This document shows, piece by piece, positions 56,914-64,000 of a DNA stretch of 64,000 nt (position 1 is its first letter; the number at the start of each line of letters is the position of its first letter). Source of the DNA: Spongospora subterranea f. sp. subterranea. Its lineage: Eukaryota; Endomyxa: Phytomyxea; Phytomyxea; Plasmodiophorida. Made by a program: the position numbers and the translations under genes. The stretch is taken from positions 29,232 to 93,231 of the forward strand of contig JAUGWO010000238.1 of NCBI GenBank assembly GCA_049724395.1, in the 5' to 3' direction. The notes beneath the pieces were generated by a model, which was given only the letters and a program-made list of their open reading frames with translations, ran no database searches and was not told where the DNA came from.

Positions 56914-59900
56914 ATGCTATCGATAGGTTTCTGGTTATTGTTCGTGTCTACATTGGTATCCCAAGAAATACAATTGGCACAAGCAATATGCAGGACCTGC
57001 TCGGGATCTGGGCCTAAAACAGGAAGTATCATCATGACCGAATTCATTAATTGGAAATATTATACATTAGGGAGCGTTGTGTCGAATATCAATGGGTCCC
57101 TATACACCCATATCCAATATGGCTATATAAAGCCAAGTTCTGGACTATGTCGAAATTTCCGATGTCTGGAGCGATACTCAAGTGTCATTTTCGTCAGTTA
57201 AGTTAGGTTCTGATTCTGGTGACCCATATAAAGGACATATCAATCAGCTACGCAGACTAAAACTGGTCTATCCACATTTAAAGACAATCATGTCACTTGG
57301 AGGATATGATAACTCCGTTAATCTAAGTTTGATTGCGTCCGACTCAACAGCCAGAGCCAGATTGGCAACATCATGTGTATCATTTATGCAGACCTATGGG
57401 TTCGACGGGATCAATATAAACTGGGGTATGATATTTTTGCTGCTCTGAAGTTCGTGACTCTCATGCATCGTTTGCAGAATTCCCCACTGGAGGAGGAAAG
57501 TCGGGCAATACTGCATCAGCATCGGATAAAGACAATTTCAACCTTTTACTGGCGTCTTTTAGAACGGCTCTCCCACAGAGTGCCTCCCTATCTGCCTCCG
57601 TCCTGTTCTCACCATTGAATATGAATACCAGATATACTCTCTCTGGAATGGCTCCATACGTTGACTGGATCAACATTCGTGGGTTGAGTTTTTGGGGTGG
57701 ATGGAGCAGCGTTATTGGTCATTCTGCCAATATAAATCCCCCTGACTCTCAATCCCCACATCAAAGAAGTGTTTCCGCTGATCTCTCTACTGTTAGTGCT
57801 CTTGGAATACCGCCCTGTAAAATCCTTCTATCTATCCCTTCCTATGGGTTTGGTTGGATTTTGCCATCAACTCCAAACAGTCTCACTTTCCCTTCATTAT
57901 ATGCAGTTGGGACCGCCGCATCGTCAATGACAGGATCAGATATAGGTCAATATATTGATACCGAGATTTATGGCTCGTTCACAACACAGAATGGCTGGGC
58001 GACATTATGGGACTCAACAGCGAAAGCGTCTATGCTTTATCAATCTTCGTCTAAAAAAGTTGTGACTTATGATTCAGTCGATGCGGCATTATTGAAGGTG
58101 CAGTACATTGCTGATCATGGGTTTGGGGGAATCAATATTGAAGATTTTCATGGTGATGAGCACTATAACATGTTAAGCACCGCTATCTATAAACAATCGC
58201 AGAAAGTAACGCCTTGCGCAAGTAGGACAACTACCAAGAAGCTAACTACAAAGAAACCGACTACCAAGAAGTCAGCGACGAAGAATCCAACTACCAAAAA
58301 AGCCACTACCAAGAAGCCAGCGACTAAAAAGCCAACTACCAAGAAGGTAACTACCAAAAAAGCGATTAGCAACAAGGCAACTACCAACAAGGCAACAGCC
58401 AAGAAGACAACAACCAATAAGGCAACAACCAAGAAGACAACAACCAAGAAGTCAGCAACCAAGAAAGCAACAACAATGAAGCCAGCAACCAAGAAGTCAA
58501 CAATCAAGAAGTCAGCAACAAAGAAAGCAACCACCAAGAAGGCAACTACCAAGAAGGCAACTACCAAGAAGGCAACTACCAAGAAACCGACTACAAAGAA
58601 ATTAACTACCAAGAAATCAACTACAAAGAAATCAACAACCAAGAAGGCAACTACCAAGAAAGCAACTACCAAAAAGGCAACTACAAAGAAATCAACTACA
58701 AAGAAACCAATTACAAAGAAATCAACTACAAATAAATCAACTACAAAGAAACCAACTACAAAGAAAGCAACTACCAAGAAATCAACTACAAAGAAATCAA
58801 CTACCAAGAAGTCAACTACAAAGAAACAAACTAACAAGAAACCAACTATCAAGAAATCATCTACAAAAGTGCCAACTACAAAGACACCAACTACCAAAAA
58901 ATCAACTACAAAGAAAACTATTACCAAGCAAACCCAACTTCAAAGAAGCCAGAAACCAAAAAACCCACAACTAGGAATTCCACTACCAAAAATTAACTAC
59001 AATGACCTCAACCACCAAGATGCTGGCCGCGAAGAAATCAACTACGATGAGCCCAACTGCCAAGTTACCAAGGACAACGAAGCCAACAACCAAGAAATCA
59101 ACTACAAAAATCACCACCACGAACATGTTATCTACACAGACACCAACTATCAAGAAGTCAACTACCAAGAATATCACGACCAAGAAACCAACTACTTTTA
59201 ATCCAACAACAAAGAACACAGCAAGGCAGATGCTTACTACCAAACAACCCACCACCCATATAGCATCAACCAAACAGACAACTACTAAGAAGTCAATAAT
59301 CAACATTCCCAGTAACAGCATGCCAAAAACTACAACGACCAAAAAGCACAAAACTGTTAAAACTACAAAGATACCTATTATCCAGAATCCCACAAACAAG
59401 AAATCAACAACAAAAATTCGTTCAACCAAGAAGGTAACGACGACGAATCCAGATATCCAAAAGCCAACAAGTCGGTACATAGCCTTCTTTCGTCAGATAA
59501 ATTATGGCTCAAAAAAGTCGATTGAGCAGAAGACTGACATCTTATTTGATAGTCAGCACCACCGTGAAATCTGGGGTTTTCGTCAGCAGCCCTTTAACGG
59601 TAGTTTCGAAATCGTCTACCCCAGCAAGGTACAACTTCGTCGGTGTTTCTGATCAACTCATGAACATGCTTGCACAGTGTTATTTCCACTACTGGAGGTG
59701 GTGGGGGAGTCCCATTTCGTGCATGGACGGCCTCGTTGTCCTTAAATATTGATTCAACGCGATACTCAGACACACAAACTCAAGCTGAAATATCGTCCTT
59801 TGTTTTGACCTTGTGCAACGTGCTTAAAATCGATCCAGAAAGAGTCATCGATGTTCTGCTTGTTCCTCATGGATATCGTACTGCGGATCTGACTTTCACA

Positions 59901-60335
59901 ATTTTGCCTCGCACTGGACTCAATCAAACAGAAGGTGACGAACTTCTTTCCAGGTTCGATACGCAAATGCAAAATAGTTCAAGTGAGCTGAGACAAGAGG
60001 GTCTTCTTTCCTATGCTCCACCTCCTCCTGTTTTAGTGTCTGTGGCGACGGTTCTGCTGCGAAAATGTCCATCTGGAACATTCGTCAATCCCACTATTTC
60101 ATGCCCAGACCAGGCGTTAGAAACGTCCTCCAGTTCCAATCTGGTCATGACTGCGACTGTTGGCGTGATATCCATATTGTTCATCATAGGGTGCATCACG
60201 TGCTACAACTGCAGACGGAGCCAGAAGCCTTTGCCTGATCCGGTGTTGATGATAAATGATATACAGATTCGAGACTCTGGCGTCCCATCAGCGCGCAACG
60301 ACTCCTATTTCAGAATGAATCAAGTACAGATATAG
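56914..60335 (+). pseudogene. GH18 chitinase-like / Thr-Lys repeat / TM protein, frame-disrupted copy
   Basis: Start ATG 56914 with a signal peptide (MLSIGFWLLFVSTLVS). GH18 strands follow: INGSLYTHIQYGYIK (frame change near 57130), DVWSDTQVSFSSVK, LKTIMSLGGYDNS, TYGFDGININWE|FPTGGG (intron 57426-57477), then MNMNTRYTLSGMAPYVDWIN, SIPSYGFGWILPS and ADHGFGGINIEDFHG. A long Thr-Lys tail of ATTKKPTTKK-type units (about 58205-59480) changes frame repeatedly (about 58935 and 58985), then reaches a last exon after the intron 59629-59677: VPFRAWTASLSLNID..., a TM helix (TATVGVISILFIIGCITCYN) and stop 60335. The frame breaks in the GH18 exon and repeats suggest a pseudogene; sequence error cannot be excluded. 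Confidence 0.7.
57380..58580 (+). repeat. Identical inverted duplicate arm (partner 62770-63970)
   Basis: The plus-strand block and the reverse complement of 62770-63970 show the same nucleotides over the compared stretches, including silent sites and the 52-nt intron; encoded residues are identical to the Thr-Lys repeat. Coordinates pair as x and 121350-x. Sequence diverges near 63970, and again downstream in the repeat and the last exons. Confidence 0.8.
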
Positions 60336-61601
60336 TGAGCAACATTTACTCATCCGTGTAATTGCTTCACATTGCACTCTTATTTAATCGGAAATAAATC
60401 AATCATAACTCATTCATTTGGCGACTAATGCTGATCCTACCTTCGCACGACAAGAGGTCGTTAAACATCGTCATGATTTGTTGTTTTATTCATCCCGATC
60501 GTATTAACTATTCCAAGGTATTCGTGTACAAACCAGCATTAGCACTGATCTGGTTCCGGCCATTCCGATGACCACAATAAATGGTTTACTCCGATGTCGT
60601 TTCTCGTCGGTTCTGTGCTCGCTTCATCGGTTCTCATCCATTTGACTCGCCCGTCTGCGCTCGGTCGCTTCCGTCCGCCTGAAATTCGCCGGTCTGTTCT
60701 CGCTTGTCGGTTATTACTTCTATAAACGGTGGTCGCAGATTTGACAAGGCGCCTGCTGCGATGATTGGATAATTCTCTTCTGCGAAACTGTCGATCTATT
60801 ACCTATGGCGGATCTACAAAAAACAGCCCAAAACTTCGTTGGTAGGTTTGCACTATGGAACTGTTTGGGATCAGAAAGTTCTTCCAGTCGAAGATTAACT
60901 GGGCAGCGCGATCAGGCTCGTGGGCGTGTCTTACCATGCCTGATTCAAAGATGAAGAAAGGAAACGGCTAGAACTATCGGCCGCGACAACGTGGGTGTAG
61001 CCGATATCACAAAGAGAAAAGGATGAAGTTCCACACTTCAGAAAAATGGAACACAAAGGACTTTCCATACGGGACACTATTGCTGCTGGTCATGTCGCTT
61101 ATCACTCACCAGATGATTGTTTTTATGGAAGTTGCCTCCTCTTCGATTGGTAAACGATTGTGTCATCACGGTTTTGGTAAAAAGGTTGTACCAGTTTAAG
61201 GACGCCAATATGAATGGGAGAAGGTTTTACAAGCAGGGGTCCAATTGGATAACCCGTTGAGTTGAAGTTGCTCATCGCCCTAGCGACTTAAATGGGTTTG
61301 GGTTTTTGGGTGCTAAAATACCATCATCTGAAGAATAATCTTTCTTCGATGGCGAAAGACACAGTAAACAATACTCCGAATATGTCAATGAAGGCAAAAA
61401 GCAATATCGCACCGATGATAAGCGATGGTCACGAATTTTGACGCAACACCACGTACTGTGGCTTCAGGGGGTTCTGGAAGATCAAAACGGGATGCATGAC
61501 ATATTAATGAATTTACTAACAATATTTGTAATGATTCACCAAACTATGTGTCAAATCCTTGTTGGTTTATAATGTGAAGCACAAAGCAATGACGTGGGCC
61601 A
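60336..61601. other. Spacer between the two GH18 genes, no gene seen
   Basis: About 1.27 kb between the convergent 3' ends. No frame of interest; AATAAA near 60393 probably belongs to the plus-strand copy. Confidence 0.4.
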
Positions 61602-64000
61602 CTACATTTGACTCACCCAGCTCGTACCGAAATATGATCCTTGGCGTGCTGATAAGGCAGACTCGCTTTGCTTTGGAATATCTCGTATCACAACCGCCGG
61701 TTCCGAGTAAGGTATTCGGCTTCGCCCGGGCCTTCTAAACTTGATGTACCAAATGACAAACAACATGATAGTTGCGATTATGATAGCAAGGGAGACGTTA
61801 AATAAAACCTGAGCGGTTGAAATGTGGGATGCCGCGGTTGCCTGATCTGGGCATGAAACATTCGGATTAAGGAATATACCAGATGGACAACGGCGCATCG
61901 AAACTGTCGCGACAGCTAGTAAAACCGGAGGTGGCGGTGCGTAAGAAAGAAGGCCCCCTTTTCTCAGTTCACTTGAAGCATTCTGCATCTGCGTATCGAA
62001 CATAGACAGGATCTCATCGCCCTCCGTTTGATTGAGCCGAGTTCGGGGTAGGACTGTGAACGTCAAATCTGCAGTACCGAATCCACGAGAAACAAGAACA
62101 ACATTAATAATCCGCTCTGGATCGATGGCGAAAAAATTGCACAAAGTCGACTTAAACGACGATATTGCAGCAGGTGCTTGTTGGTCCGAGTATCGCGCGG
62201 CATCAATATTCAACGACAAAGATGCAGTCCATGCCGTAAATGGAGCTCCCCCACCGATACTGATATCGGAAATGGGTCTGTACATCGCGAATTAATGGAG
62301 GAAAATTGAAACCTAGGGGGATTTACCACGTTGGAACAGCCGATCTGGAGACACTAGTCGTCTGCTTGGTTGTAACAACATTCTGAGCCATTTGAACCTG
62401 TGCACTTGAACTATTGGAGACACGCTTCATGGTAGATGCTATGGTATGGCTAGGCTTTGCCATAGTTGGCCTCTTGGTTGTGGCCATCGTTGGGGCGTTC
62501 GAGGAACTGGTAGATGACGACATGCTATTTAATTTTTGAGATCGCTTCTTGGTCGTTGGGGTCACTAACTTCCTGGAAGTGGGCTTCTTGGTACTTAGTT
62601 TCTGGGTGACAAATTTTTTGGTAGTTGCCTTCTTTGCTGTTGCTTTCTTCGTTGTTACCTTCTTTGTAGTTGCCTTTTTGGTAGTTGCTTTCTTGGTAGT
62701 TGCCTTCTTGGTTGTTGCTTTCTTGGTAGTTGCTTTCTTGGTAGTTGCCTTCTTGGTAGTTGCTTTCTTGGTAGTTGCCTTCTTGGTAGTTGCCTTCTTG
62801 GTAGTTGCCTTCTTGGTGGTTGCTTTCTTTGTTGCTGACTTCTTGATTGTTGACTTCTTGGTTGCTGGCTTCATTGTTGTTGCTTTCTTGGTTGCTGACT
62901 TCTTGGTTGTTGTCTTCTTGGTTGTTGCCTTATTGGTTGTTGTCTTCTTGGCTGTTGCCTTGTTGGTAGTTGCCTTGTTGCTAATCGCTTTTTTGGTAGT
63001 TACCTTCTTGGTAGTTGGCTTTTTAGTCGCTGGCTTCTTGGTAGTGGCTTTTTTGGTAGTTGGATTCTTCGTCGCTGACTTCTTGGTAGTCGGTTTCTTT
63101 GTAGTTAGCTTCTTGGTAGTTGTCCTACTTGCGCAAGGCGTTACTTTCTGCGATTGTTTATAGATAGCGGTGCTTAACATGTTATAGTGCTCATCACCAT
63201 GAAAATCTTCAATATTGATTCCCCCAAACCCATGATCAGCAATGTACTGCACCTTCAATAATGCCGCATCGACTGAATCATAAGTCACAACTTTTTTAGA
63301 CGAAGATTGATAAAGCATAGACGCTTTCGCTGTTGAGTCCCATAATGTCGCCCAGCCATTCTGTGTTGTGAACGAGCCATAAATCTCGGTATCAATATAT
63401 TGACCTATATCTGATCCTGTCATTGACGATGCGGCGGTCCCAACTGCATATAATGAAGGGAAAGTGAGACTGTTTGGAGTTGATGGCAAAATCCAACCAA
63501 ACCCATAGGAAGGGATAGATAGAAGGATTTTACAGGGCGGTATTCCAAGAGCACTAACAGTAGAGAGATCAGCGGAAACACTTCTTTGATGTGGGGATTG
63601 AGAGTCAGGGGGATTTATATTGGCAGAATGACCAATAACGCTGCTCCATCCACCCCAAAAACTCAACCCACGAATGTTGATCCAGTCAACGTATGGAGCC
63701 ATTCCAGAGAGAGTATATCTGGTATTCATATTCAATGGTGAGAACAGGACGGAGGCAGATAGGGAGGCACTCTGTGGGAGAGCCGTTCTAAAAGACGCCA
63801 GTAAAAGGTTGAAATTGTCTTTATCCGATGCTGATGCAGTATTGCCCGACTTTCCTCCTCCAGTGGGGAATTCTGCAAACGATGCATGAGAGTCACGAAC
63901 TTCAGAGCAGCAAAAATATCATACCCCAGTTTATATTGATCCCGTCGAACCCATAGGTCTGCATAAATGATACAGCATGATGCTGCCGATATTGGGCTCT
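61602..64000 (-). CDS. GH18 chitinase-like / Thr-Lys repeat / TM protein, intact copy (5' end outside window)
   Basis: Runs off the right edge. Exon boundaries seen: intron 63924-63873 after NINWG, long exon 63872-62330, intron 62329-62278, last exon 62277-61602. The GH18 part is identical to the plus-strand copy over about 310 residues, with catalytic segment GFDGININWE (family: DGxDxDxE; both inner Asp are Asn, Glu kept). The Thr-Lys tail (about 62560-63130) is shorter than in the plus copy and stays in frame, ending in Ser/Thr-rich sequence. The last exon (PFTAWTASLSLNIDAARYSD... TM VSLAIIIATIMLFVIWYIKF, tail RDIPKQSESALSARQGSY) is only about 55% identical to its partner. A likely secreted or cell-surface, wall-anchored chitinase-like protein. 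Confidence 0.8.

Noticed and set aside
58187-58927. Long minus-strand frame of Val/Phe/Leu repeats (also 62549-63163 on plus)
   Set aside because: It is the antisense reading of the Thr-Lys codon repeats; the hydrophobic pattern is a by-product of the AAC/ACC/AAG repeat unit.
61602-64000. Whole GH18 pair as an assembly fold-back artefact
   Set aside because: A fold-back would be identical throughout; the last exons differ strongly and sequence diverges again near 63970. Not fully excluded without reads.
1-64000. tRNA or rRNA genes
   Set aside because: A few GGTTCGAAT-like words occur, but inside coding sequence and without a cloverleaf; none supported.

Overview
This is a piece of nuclear DNA from a small, gene-dense eukaryote. 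Nearly every recognisable gene has GT-AG introns of about 49-90 nt, AATAAA signals follow several stop codons, and the products are eukaryotic housekeeping proteins (MTR4, CWC2/RBM22, 14-3-3, TMCO1, RNF121, importin-7/8, METAP1, PPP4R4, LENG1). Secreted GH18 chitinase-like proteins, BTB, F-box/ankyrin and JmjC proteins and a Ty3/gypsy relic fit an opisthokont, perhaps an early-diverging fungus-like lineage. That placement is inference. No rRNA, tRNA or CRISPR was recognised.

Layout. 1-10.8 kb: tail of an unknown gene, PPP4R4-like HEAT protein (-), METAP1 (-), two poorly resolved minus-strand genes, a CAMK-type kinase (+) and a BTB protein (-). 10.8-18.2 kb: sparse; a decayed Ty3/gypsy reverse transcriptase, an ankyrin-JmjC protein (+), and a glyoxalase II-like protein lacking most metal ligands (-). 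18.2-25.1 kb: APC permease (+) converging on a ZnT zinc transporter with a His/Cys-rich N-terminal module (-), a small ORF (+), 14-3-3 (-), a long hairpin, and TMCO1 (+). 25.1-35.8 kb: MTR4, importin-7/8 and LENG1-like, all minus. 35.8-43.5 kb: a 24-bp repeat array, small unknown genes, a secreted acidic GAGQNL-repeat protein (-), a 579-residue helical membrane protein (+) converging within 24 bp on CWC2 (-), and an in-frame 57-bp repeat ORF. 45-49.4 kb: an F-box-like start followed by ankyrin exons amplified as modules of about 0.6 kb. 49.4-50.6 kb: a broken mariner transposase with a Stowaway-like terminus. 51.8-55.2 kb: a BTB protein and RNF121. 55.4-64 kb: a GH18 cluster, namely one relic, a Ty3/gypsy integrase scrap, and two tail-to-tail GH18/Thr-Lys-repeat/TM genes sharing an identical block of over 1 kb in inverted orientation.

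The housekeeping genes cover RNA processing (MTR4, CWC2, perhaps LENG1), nuclear import, N-terminal Met removal, ER membrane functions (TMCO1, RNF121) and phosphosignalling. The lineage-specific material (repeat-bearing secreted or surface proteins, GH18 duplicates, ankyrin modules, a pseudo-glyoxalase) lies mostly between them and is where novelty is most likely. Exon models were spliced by eye from reading frames and GT/AG sites, so boundaries without clear homology are tentative.
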